Source: Terfezia claveryi (lineage: Eukaryota; Ascomycota; Pezizomycetes; Pezizales; Pezizaceae). Taken from it: 64,000 nt of DNA. A model generated the notes under the pieces. The model was not told the origin of the DNA. It worked only from the letters and a program-made list of their open reading frames with translations, and did no database searches. Made by a program: the position numbers and the translations under genes. Shown here one piece after another: positions 12,336 through 24,414 of this stretch. The DNA is taken from positions 27,300-91,299 of the forward strand of contig WHUX01000209.1 of the NCBI GenBank assembly GCA_015179025.1. The letters are read 5' to 3'. The first letter of the stretch is position 1; each line of letters opens with the position of its first letter.

Positions 12336-13594
12336 ATGCCCACGAAGCTCGGGCTCGCTGAGGCCGCCACAACAGTCTCAATCGCCCCTCTTATCCTCCT
12401 CTCTGCTTGCGATCACTACGGCCGGTCGGCGAAGGGTACAAGGAAGCGTGTCGTTGGTGTATTACTAGGCCAGGTCACTCCAAATTCTGTCCGGGCTACA
12501 AATAGCTTTGCTGGTGAGGTTCATTCTGCCCCACCTTCACCTGATTTCAACGTCTGGAAACACCCTCATAGTTGAAGAATGGGCAGCTTCAAACTGCACC
12601 TGAAGCCCAAGCTGACAAGTTCTCTGGTACACAGTTCCCTTCGAGGAAGACGACAAGGACCCGTCAGTATGGTTTCTCGACCACAACTATGTCGAATCTA
12701 TGAACGACATGTTCAAGCAGATCAACGCCCGGGAAAAGCTTATAGGATGGTACCATTCCGGCCCCAAACTACGAGCCTCAGATCTTGAGATAAACGAGCT
12801 ATTTAAACGCTATACCCCCGACCCTGTGCTCGTCATCATCGATGTACAGCCGAAAGAGGTCGGTGTGCCTACAGATGCCTACTTTGCCGTGGAAGAGATC
12901 AAGGATGTATGTATCCCCCAAAATATTTCTGCACTTATTCCACCATACCTAGAGTCCACACTGGTCAGAATAGCAGACTAATTTCTGACAGGATGGCACC
13001 ACCACCACCAAAACCTTCGTCCACACCCCCTCCATCATCGAAGCCGAAGAAGCCGAAGAAATCGGGGTAGAGCACCTCCTCCGCGACATCCGCGACGTAG
13101 CCGTCGGCTCCCTCTCCACTCGAATAAACAAACAACTCCAATCCCTTCAAGGCCTGCACCACCGCCTCCGGGACATTGGCGCCTACCTTCAAAAGGTCCT
13201 CAGCGGCGAACTCCCTACAAACCACGCTATCCTCGGAAACCTCCAAGACGTCTTTAACCTCCTCCCCAACCTCTCAACCCCCGGAAACACTGTACTAGAT
13301 GTCGAGGATGCCACTGCGGCGGAGAATGAGCTTGCTAGAGCAATGAGTGTGAAGACTAATGATCAGTTGATGGCGATTTATGTTGCAAGCTTGATTAGAG
13401 CTATTGTGGCATTCCATGATTTGATTGATAATAAGATCCAGAATAGGCAGAGTCAGGTGGAGGAGCAGGAAAAGGAAAAGGAGAAAGAAAAGAAGGACAA
13501 GGAAGATAAGGATAAGAAGGAGAATGGAGATAAAACAACGGAGACTGAGGGAGAGAAGGGAAAGGAGAGTGAGAAGAAGAAAGAGAGCAAGTAG
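12336..13594 (+). CDS. RPN8: 26S proteasome regulatory subunit Rpn8 (non-catalytic MPN domain)
   Basis: Rpn8 is the lid subunit that pairs with the deubiquitinase Rpn11. Exons 12336-12513, 12635-12906 and 12992-13594 give 350 residues. The MPN domain begins at residue 7, with [17 protein letters not shown] and VVGVLLGQ. The loop reads [13 protein letters not shown], so the metal-binding HxH of active JAMM enzymes is missing, as in all Rpn8 proteins. [10 protein letters not shown] and the C-terminal helical region ([13 protein letters not shown]) are present. The last 50 residues are a Lys/Glu-rich charged tail ([17 protein letters not shown]). A degraded TAGTCTGG-type sequence lies about 125 bp downstream at 13720. 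Confidence 0.95.
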
Positions 13595-14432
13595 ATGAAT
13601 TATTTATGGTAGAAAGGAAATATTTGTGACTTTGCCTAACTTTTTAATACTAGTGGGGCGTAATGATCAAAATACTACCATCTTGGAGTCAAGTATTTGC
13701 ATTCTGAGCATACGAATCGTAGTCGGGTTGGCACAATATGGCATATGGCGTTATGCTCAAATATGGCTTATTAGAAAATGTTATGTTTTCTTGGGCACAT
13801 GATGACACCTTGTACCCAACTCTAAACCCTCATATGATGTAAATATAGATATATGATGAATATTGTTATGTTTTTTCATATCCCTTTATGTAGTACAGAG
13901 TTTGTAATTTATATTCCTTTCATTGATTGACCTATGACCCCAGAACTAACCTTAGCCATTAAAAGATAGGTTAAGAGCACGCCAACACAAAAAAAAAAAA
14001 AAGTAAAAATGAACTTGAACTCCAACGTGAACCTATAGCAGTAACGGTATAAGCGTGAGTTGACCTGCAAAAACCGCAACTGCAAGCAAAAGAGAAGAGG
14101 AGAAGAAGAAGAAGAAAAAAAGAAAGGTTAAAACAACCAATCACACACATGTCCTTCTATATACACGTAGGTACGACACGACACACAGAAGGGAGGAAGA
14201 AAAAGGAGAAGGAGAAAGAAAGTAATGTAGATAGAAAAGCTCAAAAAACTCGTGCAACATGCATTAACTCCCCATGAGTTGACCCCAAAGTGAATTATCA
14301 TAAAAAGAAATAATCAAAGGTGAGTGTAATCATACCCCCCTTCTCCCCCGAAAAGAACCCAAACAGTAAACCGTTCATGTATGAAGGAAACGGAGGAAGA
14401 CAGGGGTCGAAAGCGTGTTCAAATATTCCAAC
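13595..14432. other. Convergent intergenic region with simple repeats
   Basis: 0.84 kb between RPN8 and the Pns1-like gene. It contains an A-run at about 13988, purine-rich GAA/AGG tracts at 14093-14125 and 14190-14220, and one possible decayed micro-insert at 13720-13736. No gene was seen. Confidence 0.6.
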
Positions 14433-16514
14433 CTAACCACCAAACACCATTTGAGCCTCCCGGCAATGCGTTCCCTCACCTGGCTCACTCCCTACACAAA
14501 CCAAACAAGCATCAACAACATTCGACAGCGATCCTTCCGTAGCTCCCAGTACACCCCATCCAATCGCCCCCGCAATCATCCCGACAATATACCCATATAT
14601 ACTCGACCCTACCACCCCCTCCCCAGACCCCCTCGTCGTCCCTACCCACGCTCCAACCCCCAAACCCAGTGCCATGACTGCCCTAGTTCCAGAAAGTAAC
14701 ATCCTCGCCAACCTATACGCTGCCCTAGGGTGATGGCCCGCCCCAAAGCCTGAAGTATCAATGAACCTCTTTCCAGAAATTGCACGTGAAGAGGCAATGA
14801 GTGGTTGTGAATGGATTGCGGCGTAGGTGAGGGTAAGCGGGTGAGTAAGAGCGTTTATAGGGGAGGCGATAAAGTTGAAGCAGAAGAGGTGGACTAGGCC
14901 AAAGATACGACGAGGGAGGACATATAGTGGGAGGCGGACCATGAGGGCGGCAAAGGATGAGAAGCAGATTGTGCCGAAGAGGATGGAGGTTGAGTGATGA
15001 ATAGCAGCATTCATGACGTCTCCTGAGGGAACGGCGGGAATGGAGTGTCGGTAGTAATACCATTGGGAGACGGTAGCTGCGGAAGTAGCTCGCTGAAAGC
15101 CTGAGAGAACGCCTAGGGTCCAGAGATACATGACTATGAAATAGGCACCCATAGCCCAAGTCGTCCAGTCGAGTTTGAATATAGGAACACCTATATGACA
15201 TGATATTCATGAGCTGATGCTGGAAACATTGGAAATTGAGTCGTATGCCTTACCTCCTAGAAGGGTCTCGCTTTTTCCGTACAAGAACACAGTCTGGAAC
15301 ATGCCGACCCATATCCAGGTGAACGCTATTGTCCCGGCAAGGGTCCCGAAGCTGAGTATGATCAACGATGGATTCTCCCCCAAGATCTTGCACGCCAATT
15401 GTATGATCCCCATGGCTCGTCCCATGGCATTCCGCCCTCTATACGCCATCCAAACCCACAACGCAGACATGAACATAGGTATAATACTGGCCCACCTCAT
15501 AGCCTTATCCTGACTCGAGTTTCCTCCCCACTTCCCTTTATAAGATTGTACCATTTGCCATAAGCTCATAGCAACTAGTATTATCGGAACGGAAACCAGT
15601 AATGAATACATGAGCAGTTTTACAAACCGGCGGAGCATATACATCCACGCGAGTGATACGCCGACAGCAACCAAACTGTCCACGGCAAGAAGGTGAATAT
15701 GCGAGTGAATCGCGGTATGCACCGTATCCACTAGTTTTGACAATGAGCTTTCATCCGTTTGTAGCCATGATAAGAAACCCGTTGCAAACATTCCAGTCAT
15801 TGATAATAAATATAAGCTTCTCCAATGACGATCATGGATAGATGGATCTGGGGTCGGATGCGCAACTGGAGCGGGAACAGATCGTGAAAGTGATTGGTGC
15901 ATCTCATTAGGTGGGATCTGAGTTGGCATGAAATTTGCTTTCGATGATTTCATCCGTGATGAGGACGGCCTATCATAATATTCCGAGTCCTGCATGTAAT
16001 CCGAGGGCTTAATCTCAATAGCTATGTCTTCCGGAGGTTGTGACCGCGGGGGACCAGCAACACGTCGGGGTATATCTGGGCTCATCATATCTGAATGGTC
16101 TATCCGCTCTGGCTCCATATCCAACCGTACACTGTCATCCAACCGTATATCTTCCAGCTTATCCTTTCCTTTATCTTGTCGCTGGGACGGGGTTATGGTA
16201 GACGATGGCATTCTAGATGAAGACTCAACCGATCCACTTCGCCATGAGCTCTTCACTCCAGGTCCCAACGGTGACTTTTTGCCTCGGTCCCGTCTCGGGT
16301 CAGGTATGCTGTCGCTAGACTCTCCCAGCCCATCTCTCTCATCTTCGTCAACTGTCGAAGTGGTGTAAGCTCCAAAATGGCGTCTGCTGCTTTGAAGAGC
16401 ATAGAGGTCTTGTACTTCCTGGTCATGGTCGTGGTCGTCTGGTAAATTGTCCGCGACGGAAAAGAACAGCGGGGCTTCTGATCGCACAGGCCGACCCTCA
16501 CGGATGGCACTCAT
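14433..16514 (-). CDS. Pns1-like / choline transporter-like (SLC44) membrane protein
   Basis: CTL/SLC44 proteins are plasma-membrane multispan proteins; animal members transport choline, while the role of fungal Pns1 is unsettled. Exons 16514-15254 and 15190-14433 join to 672 residues. The first 220 residues are hydrophilic, Ser/Asp/Arg-rich and probably cytosolic. About ten hydrophobic segments follow, beginning HWRSLYLLSMTGMFATGFLS. The conserved CTL C-terminal region is clear: WTTWAMGAYFIVMYLWTLGV, then QWYYYRH and FGTICFSSFAALMV. The single intron (15253-15191) lies between membrane segments. Family assignment is firm; substrate is not predictable. Confidence 0.85.
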
Positions 16515-18070
16515 CCGTGATTGCGACTGTGCTAAGAAGCGAGATGCATCTGTGGCCGGGCCAAATCGTCAGTAAACAAGCCTCCGACAGCCATCTACAG
16601 TCATTCAAGAATGAGAAGAGGGGACAAATCGTACATTCGGAGAACATGGAGGAAGCAACCCGATAAGGGCGATTCAAGAGCCTATCTGCGGTGCGGGCAG
16701 GGCGTGTGTTTGCGTTATGCCTTCTATTTGTAAGTATGATAATAATACTCTATGATAGCTTCTCTTTTCCTTCTCTGGGAATAAAGCGGTGAAAAGAAAT
16801 GCGGTCGGGGTCGTCTGCAATCGAAATCGTCTTGGGGGTTTTGGTGTGAGTCTATTGTAGTCATAGGCGTGATGCCTTCCTTCCTTCTCTTGCCCTTGTG
16901 CACCCTCCCGGTGACTAACAAAGCCGAGGCGTGTTGATACCTTACTTATGTATCGATAAACCGAGGTGAGAGTGGAGCAAGAATATATATGTACCGGTAG
17001 GGCGTGTGAGGTGGGAATAAAGAGAGTGTGATTTGTGAGGGCCGGACCCATAGCACGAAGTAACCTTGCTCCCAATATACATAACTTACTTACAGAGTAC
17101 CTGCCTCTGACTTTCATTATTATTTTTACTTGCATTCTTGCTACCGTATCACATAACCTGGGCACCTAACCGGCTGATTTGGCCCCCAGCAGCCAGCCAA
17201 GATTTCATGATTTCACACGCAGATCACTACTGTATATGAGATACAACTCTGAAGAGTACCTAGATATAGTCCTATAGTCTGGTTGTACCTACTGTAGGTA
17301 CGGGATACTGCCGTTGCTCTTACGTTACTTACTGACACTTACAGTGAGCTCAAGGTGGCTGAACGCAAAGCATTAAGTAATCAACAGCTGACTTGGCTGG
17401 CCTGGTCCAGGCCCGAATAGGTATCTACGGGTAATTCCGATCAATCAGCTGCAAAAACCCCATTTCTCACCGCAAACCAACAAATCGGTAAAAATAAAAA
17501 AATAAAAAAAAAAACCCTCATACTCTGTAGCTGTTCATGTAAAGTACTCCACGGTCATGTGTAATCCGTGTTATCCTTATCAGTGTGGCACCGGGTATGC
17601 GAGTGGCGATATATACAATAGGTACACCAATCTATTACCAAACCAAAGAGGATGAGGTGCCGTTGACACCCTTAGATATTTTGGTGGAGGTTCTTGATCG
17701 CTGTCCGCAGTTATAACAGCGAGCCCTCGGTACCTACATAACTACACCATTCTTACTTCACTCTGCAGGCTGTTATAAATCGAGGGGCCGGCAGGTTAAC
17801 TTCGTTGCACGTATTCTAATGTGAGCATACTTCTGTACCCCCGGTACCTACTGGCTAAATTTGGGCTGTTCCTACATTCTACCGTCTTCGCTTCCCATCT
17901 CATACCTCCCCTCCCAATGGCCATTTAGGTACCTCTCGATTCTTATTGTCGCAACTCTAGTGTGATTTGGTGGATAGAACTGACCAGTAGAGGCTCAATC
18001 TACCTCGTGCACCCAGTCCACTACATCTCCACCGGCCCCGATCACTTCAACAGCAACACCTTCACCAAGA
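16515..18070. other. Divergent intergenic region rich in GGTACCTA-type motifs
   Basis: 1.56 kb upstream of both the Pns1-like gene and the Rab gene. It contains at least six GTACCTA/TAGGTAC words (near 17256, 17285, 17292, 17729, 17843, 17926), one of them a perfect inverted repeat GTACCTACTGTAGGTAC at 17285-17301. A possible micro-insert lies at 17275 and an A-rich tract at 17490-17515. A minus-strand open frame at 16674-17165 has no recognisable protein features. Confidence 0.5.
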
Positions 18071-18973
18071 ATGACCCAGCCCTGGGACTACATCGCTGTA
18101 CGTCCCAACATCCCCTCAGAACAACCGAATCCCACTAATTTTTCCTCACAGAAGGTTGTCAACATTGGCGACTCCGCCTGCGGGAAAACCTCGCTCACCC
18201 TGCGCCTGTGCGAGGGTCGCTTCCAGCCACAACATAACGTAACCATCGGCGTCGAATTCGGTTCTCGAGTGATCCCTCTACCGCCCGTACCCACTGATCC
18301 CACCAAGCCACCCGACCTGGTCTCAAATCCCCTCTACACGCCCAGAATCAAGCTTCAGATTTGGGATACAGCAGGGCAAGAGACCTTTCGGAGTATTACA
18401 AGAAGTTATTTTAGGGGCTGTGCAGGAGCGATTATCGTCTACGATGTTACGCGGCGGAGCACGTTTGCGAATGCGGGAATGTGGTTGGATGAGTTGAAGA
18501 AGGCGGAGGGAGAGGGGTATGCGGGGGATAATGGGGCGGGGATGGGTGAGGGAGGGGGGGTGTCGGTGATTTTGGTAGGGAATAAGAAGGATCTTGTTGG
18601 AGAAGAAGGTACGAGTCTGAATGGAGCTGCGCCGAGTGATCAAGGAGGGGAGCAGAGTGGAGCAAATGGGGGAAAGAATAAGCGGAGAAGGGAGATTAGC
18701 TACGAAGAAGCCAGAACCTGGGCGGAAGATAATGAAATCAAGTACTTCGTTGAGACTTCGGCAAAGAGTGGAGAGGGGGTAGAGGAGGTGTTTGTTGCTG
18801 TTGCGAGGGATATCTATGAGAGGGTTAAGGCGGGGAGAGTGGTTGTGGGGGGAAAGGGGAGCGGGGTGAAGGGCCCACCAGGGAGGAATAATAATAACCG
18901 GATAATAGATATCTATGGGAAGGGGAGGGGGAGAGGGAGGGGGAGGGGGAGGGGGAGGGGTGTGTGTTGCTAA
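18071..18973 (+). CDS. Rab-family small GTPase, Rab2/Rab4/Rab14 group (Ypt4-like)
   Basis: Rab GTPases direct vesicle traffic. The frame is open throughout, but the real gene has an intron at 18098-18151 (GTACGT...CACAG, 54 nt, no stop). Exon 1 (18071-18097) encodes MTQPWDYIA and exon 2 starts KVVNIGD, which reproduces the WDY-x-x-K-V start typical of Rab2/4/14. The spliced protein is 282 residues. Motifs are GDSACGKTSL (P-loop), TIGVEFGSR (switch I), WDTAGQETFRSITRSYFRG, GNKKDL and ETSAKSG, then a C-terminal CC for double prenylation. Two insertions are unusual: a Pro-rich one before the WDTAGQ motif and a Gly-rich one in the G4 region. Before the CC, a G-rich repeat encodes alternating Gly-Arg. 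The group is clear; Rab4 rather than Rab2 or Rab14 is a guess. Confidence 0.88.
   Translation: MTQPWDYIAVRPNIPSEQPNPTNFSSQKVVNIGDSACGKTSLTLRLCEGRFQPQHNVTIGVEFGSRVIPLPPVPTDPTKPPDLVSNPLYTPRIKLQIWDTAGQETFRSITRSYFRGCAGAIIVYDVTRRSTFANAGMWLDELKKAEGEGYAGDNGAGMGEGGGVSVILVGNKKDLVGEEGTSLNGAAPSDQGGEQSGANGGKNKRRREISYEEARTWAEDNEIKYFVETSAKSGEGVEEVFVAVARDIYERVKAGRVVVGGKGSGVKGPPGRNNNNRIIDIYGKGRGRGRGRGRGRGVCC
18914..18961 (+). repeat. Purine (GGGGAG)n tract encoding Gly-Arg repeats
   Basis: Repeated GGGGAG/GGGAGA units form several G4-G5 runs with 1-nt spacing on the coding strand. They encode alternating Gly and Arg just before the VCC terminus of the Rab protein. The tract meets the usual G-quadruplex pattern (four or more G-runs with short loops) and is likely length-variable. 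Confidence 0.8.
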
Positions 18974-20745
18974 TATGTGGTTATACAGAATGGATGGGAG
19001 GAGTAGGTAATGGCGATACAGGGGATTCCGACTGCAGGATCCGATACGACCGTCAGGCCGGCTGCTGTGGAAATTGCTTTTAGCCAGGGAGGACGAGGGA
19101 AACTTAAACTGGCAGTTTAATACCTGGTACGGGTTGGGGCGTACACATTCATGTCTATCTGGCTGGTAATTTTATGCTCTCTTTTTCTTTCTTTGTGGGT
19201 TTTCCGAATAACATCACTCCTTTTTCTTCACTTGGGTTTGGAGCGGGCGCTTGGGATACAATAACTTTCGGCTACTGGTTGCCGAAGCCTTCCTTTGATT
19301 CTCTGTGTTAATAGCTATTTGTACTTATAGATCTATTAGATCTGCCTTCCTGCGTGTAATTGTTATACATTTGTATATTGCCGGCTGTCTTAACACTGGT
19401 ACTTGTAATATATTCTATGATATCTTCCTTCCTCCCCCCCCCCCGAGTCACATACCTATTATGGGGCACGCGCAATAAGAAAAGGTTATACAGCTACAGA
19501 AGATGTAAATCTATAAAGGTTACCCTCCCACCCCCCTAAACTCAGTATTCGTGATTCGAACTATCTAGCTTATCGAGATACTGGCATTTCTGGGGAAGAT
19601 TTTATCTCATCCTTCTGCTTGCTCCGGGCCGGTCCCGAGGTTTTGAACTATATACTATAGGGTATAGAGTTGAGTATGAAGTAGTTATTGTTTATCCTCT
19701 ATTTTCTTTAGTTTAATTTTTAATTTTTAATTTTTTTGGCCTTCGCAAGACTATTCTTTGGTAGTTAGAAGTTGAGTAAGATAAACTGCTACAGTTCAGG
19801 GTAACTATTGGAGAAAGAATTGAGTTATAGACCGCAACGAAGCACGAGGGGCTTGTGCCAACTAGACTACTTGCAACCGTGTTTACTTACACTGGCTGTA
19901 ATATTGAGATTTATAATTTACCTGTAATACTGATCATGCCCCCCCTCCCCCCCAGCTCCACTCTTCACTCCCCCAAACCTTCTCCATCCTCCCCATCCCC
20001 ATCCTTCCATGCCTCTCATCACCTCTAAGTACTTCCCCTCCCGCTCCCCATACCCCTTATCCCGCAACATCACAACCCAAACCATAACCCCACAGCCCAC
20101 ACACACCCAATCCGGGCAAATGATCATAGGAACCCCTCTATGCTCCTTTGCATCCCATCTTTCTCTAAATGATATACCATAATGGCATTGTGCGGTGGCC
20201 ACAGTGAAGGGAGGGTTGTTGATTGGCATTGGGGGGGGGATGTATATGCCGGATATATGATGTACCTGCCGGGTATGAGGCTTCGCCATGAATCGAGGCA
20301 ATTATGGATACAGACTCTCATGTCCTCTCCAAGACACCAGCCCAAATATCGTATTTAGACCCTCCTCTTAAACATACAAGTGACATCCCTAAAGTAGCCA
20401 TGAAGCTTCAATTACGACTGTCCTACTATACTATACCTCAAAGAAAAAGAAATGCTATTCCCTCCCAGCCTCATAAAACAATTGCAGCATGACATACATT
20501 GCAACATCAAAGGAGAACTAGATCTTTTGAAAACACAGGGCAATGAATGAAAGGCAATGAATGAAAGCCAAAGGTTGATTAAAAGAAAGCAAGACATAAG
20601 TGGTAATAAGTGATGACAGCCCCACCTAACCTACCCTCCCCCGCCGCTCTGGCGCACGGCTCTCGCAAAACACTATCCCTGGCCCTGCTGCACCCCATAT
20701 ACTTATGCCCTGCCTTGCCTGCTACACAATCTCACATCCCCCAAG
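18974..20745. other. Convergent intergenic region, no gene seen
   Basis: 1.77 kb between the Rab gene and the coiled-coil gene. It has a C-run near 19431-19444, a 14-bp tandem duplication (AATGAATGAAAG core) near 20542-20568 and a TAGTCTAG-type sequence at 19841-19869. The minus-strand open frame 19918-20301 is low-complexity with no domain. Confidence 0.55.
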
Positions 20746-23700
20746 TCACCTTCCTCCACCTCCTCTCTCCGGCGGATCAACATCCATACTCCCGCCCCTA
20801 CTTCCTCTCCCACTAACCGCACTCCCCTCTCTCCCCTCTAATCCCTGCAGCTCCGCTCTCCTCCGCATACCGGCGACCCTCCTCTGCCCCTCTTGCCCCT
20901 CTTCACTGCCAGCAAATTCTTCCACCCTCGTCGTCAAATCCTTCACATCCCTATTAATCTTCTGAATATTCTCCTTGACCTTACTCGCCCACTGCTTCAA
21001 ATTATGGTCCACCTTTGTTTCAAATTGCTTTCTCAAATCCCGCAAATCTGAAGTCAAGGATTCCAAGTTCCCAGATGCATATTCCTCCAAATATCCCGCT
21101 GACAATGCTGGTGCTGCGCTGTTACTCGCACTAACTCTCTCCCGCACCCTCTCTCCTTCACTATTCGCGAGTTTTAGCTCCACAGTAGCCAAACTCTCAT
21201 GTAACTTTCTCATCTCTCCCTCAGCAGAGGACAGTGATTCTTTAATGGCATTCATTGCACCGTCAATAGCGCGCATTTGTGTTTCCAATGTTATGATCTT
21301 ATTGCTAATGGTGGGTATTGAGGTCCATATTTGTGAGGCAGTGACAGTAGAGATCTTCCCCTCCTGAGTTTCGACTCTTTTCTCCAAGCCTGCTAAACAT
21401 GGGGGGAGCTGCGCCATGGTGGTCAAAAGAGTTTGAATATTAGTGAAATGACCTTCCAAATTAGTCATCCTAGTATTGATATCCCGAGTACTATTCACCG
21501 AAGTTTGTAGGTTATTCGAGAGTTGCTGGTACTGTTGCTGCTGAAGGATTTGCATAGCCTGGAGTTGCTGTGTATTAACCGGTGATGCACTGGGAGCAGG
21601 TGCAGAAGTGCCATTCATCATAGTAGGCCCACCCTCACCATTCTTCATCTGCCCTTGCGCCTGCTGTCCTTGTTGTGGTTGTTTCCCGGCCTGCGCTTGC
21701 TGTGCCTGCACCTTCTGGCCCTGGTGAGTCGCTGTAATGAGCCCATTAAGCCCAGTAACCTGCGCCCTCAAGTTGTTTAACTCCCGTTCAACAACCGCCA
21801 CCCTCTGTACTCCAATTAGATTGGCTACCTTCTCTGCAATTTCCTTGAACTGGAAGTTATTCATTTGGTTGTTAATCCCCTGAAGAGTAACCTCTATTGC
21901 ATCTCGATAATTTTCCAAAACGTTTACTCGTTCGTTGATACTTTGAAGGTGATTTAGCTTTTCAGGCAATGGCTGCACCGTTCGAGAGAGGAGTTCAATG
22001 TATTGACTATGTTTAGTGGAATTTTTCTCAACAACACTGACTCGAGTATCAAGCTTGCCAAAGGTCTCACTCCAGGCGGCTCCGAGCTCTTGTTGGAGTT
22101 GGGACTTTATCTCGGGTAGACGTGTGGTAATAATTGAGGATGTATCAGAGGTGAGATTTTCCAGGGTGGAGCTAGCCTCAGTAGTGAATTTCTGTAGTGA
22201 TTCTGATGTTTCAGTTGTCTGAGAGGTGAGTTTATCAATGCTATCTTGTAAGCTGCCGATCTCCTCTGCAATGGCATCGTGAGAGCTTGTCATAGCTATA
22301 TCCGCCTTCTCCACAGCCTTATCACAAAGCGCTAGCTTTTCTTGAATACTTCGTGTCTCCGCCAACAACGCATCCCACCGGTTATGAAAATCCGATGGTA
22401 ACCATGGTGGTGCATCTGCTAATTGTGTACCTATGGAAGTGTTACTGGTGCTGACCTTCAATTCGGGTTTGAACGCCTGAATTTGAGTCAATGCCTTCTC
22501 CATCGTCATAATCCTACCCTCTAATGCGCTCAATATCCCCTCCATCATCCCACCGACTTTCCACCCCCCTTTTCCAGGCTCGGTGTCAATGTCCATCTCA
22601 CTCTCCTTCTCTTTCTTCCGTTCCTCAACAACCTCGTTCAACCCCCTTTTGTCCACTTCCCTCTCCTCTCTCATTTTCCCAATATCATTTCTGAATCCAT
22701 CCTGCGTAGCCAGGAACCTCTCTAGCCTCTCTTCATACCCCTTCATGGCCTTCTCATTGTCCGTCTTATACTGCTGGAAATCCAACTTCATCGCCTGATT
22801 TCCCGCCTTGAGCTGTTTCACCTCATCCTGTAACCTCTTCAGCGCCTCGCTATCTGCCGCAGGGGGCTTGCTACTCTCCCGTTCTACATGTTTTTTGAAC
22901 CTCTGATCGATATTATCCACGCCGCGTTTCGCTTCTTCTGCGACCCTCACAGCATCCTTACTCAACCGCAATGCATCTTTGGAGGTATCAGTATTATTTC
23001 TCTTAGAAACGACAGAGCTCGTAAGTGATTGCAGGAATAAGTTAAGCTTTGCGGCAGCCTCAATAGCTTCTTTTTTAGCTTCACAGTATGCAGTTTCCTT
23101 TTTTTGTTCCGCACTGGTGTATCGCTCCCGTATGGCAGGGAATTGCGGAAAGTGTGTACTATGCTTTGCAGTTTCTGCTTGGGCAGCTCTGTACTCCTGT
23201 TCGCAGGTGAGATGTCGGTAGTGCGTGTAGGAAGCGTTCTGTATCAGTCTAACCTCCCCATCGGAGTTAGTTAGCGAGTTTGATGAGATCGGGTGATGAT
23301 ACGAGTGTGAATGGGAATCAATCCAGCACATTTACGGCTGGTAATGAGGATTGTTTGGTTACAGTGTGTTGATAAGTGGTACTGTGCCCCTTATCACCCG
23401 GCTGCTCAGGGTTGAAAGTGTAGCCATAGAGGAACACACTTTAGTGAAAATTTTATGACTGGCATAACCCAACCAACCATGATCAAGCACCGTTTGGTAC
23501 TCCAACAAGCAAAGCACATCCAACGTTATATTTTGAATGTATCCCAGTGCATTATGGCGCTTTGTATAGGAGATCTAGGTCGATGCGTTTGTTTGGGATA
23601 TTGAAACACAAGCAAACGGACTTTGCTCGCAATAGAGAAATAAGAATGGATAGGGCATTACATACTCTGCAAGTATAAACTGCTGGTCCCCATCTCCTTG

Positions 23701-24414
23701 CTGCTGCTGCTGCTGGTGCATCATCGCCTGTAGCCATGATGCGATCGCAGCAGCCGCCAATGGGCCCTGCACGGCTTCTCCCATTGGTGCTGTATTGGAA
23801 TTATCTCGCTGGTGTTTGGGTGAGGGATGTGTAATGCTTCTCCCCACGGGACTCGGTTCGTTATGATTCGAAATCGAACTCGCCCTCCTCACCGGACTCT
23901 GTGCCTGTACCTCTCTCGTAAACGTCTGTATAATAGCCCCTGCCGACAGAATAGGCGGTCCTACCAGTCTGCTTATTACAGCAGGCTTGTCAATCATCCC
24001 CCTCTCTCTCGGCGACGGCACAACACTGGACTGGTCCCGAACCTTTGCTGGTAGCGACCCTCTAGAAGTGGACTCCCTAGATCCTTCTCTCGACGGGGGC
24101 TTTGGCGGTACAGATCGATCCTGCTGTGAAGGGGCGATAAATTCACCGTCTCGTCTATGAAAGCCTGGTGGCGGTTGTGGGTGTGGAAGTGGATGAGGTT
24201 CTCTCCGCTCTCTACGGTCTCTCCAGTCATCGTCTCCTCCACCTCCGGCGCGCTTGCGGTAGTCGTCCCTAAAGTCAAACCGCTCGTCACGCTCCCAGTC
24301 AAGTGAGTTGTAGTCACGATATGGTCTGTCGTTAGGGGCTCCCCGGCCACGGCCTCGACCCGACCCTTCTCTGTCATGAGGGTCCCGTCCTCGGCCCCGT
24401 CCGCGGTCCGCCAT
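20746..24414 (-). CDS. Large RGG-box and coiled-coil protein, function unknown
   Basis: I do not recognise this protein. Two exons, 24414-23666 and 23248-20746, join through a 417-nt intron (donor GTATGT; branch-like GCTAACTAAC and acceptor GGTTAG) to 1083 residues. The frame closes exactly, which supports one gene rather than two. Residues 1-70 are RG/RD-rich (MADRGRGRGRDPHDREGSGR), an RNA-binding-type low-complexity region. A Pro/Arg/Ser-rich segment and a short poly-Gln follow (MMHQQQQQQ). Residues about 270-1000 are long heptad-like coiled coils broken by a Gln-rich linker (QAQQAQAGKQPQQGQQ, then ILQQQQYQQL). The C terminus is again RG-rich with SMDVDPPERGGGG. The layout suggests a scaffold or RNP-granule protein, but that is inference. 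Confidence 0.75.

Noticed and set aside
13720..13736. TAGTCGGGTTGGCACAA as another micro-insert
   Set aside because: Good match to the consensus, but the flanks share only about GCATA. Possibly an old copy; not counted.
16674..17165. 163-codon minus-strand open frame
   Set aside because: Random-looking composition in a promoter region, no splice context or domain.
17275..17285. TAGTCTGGTTG word as another micro-insert
   Set aside because: A GTACCTA repeat is nearby but not adjacent to the insert start. Kept as ambiguous and not counted.
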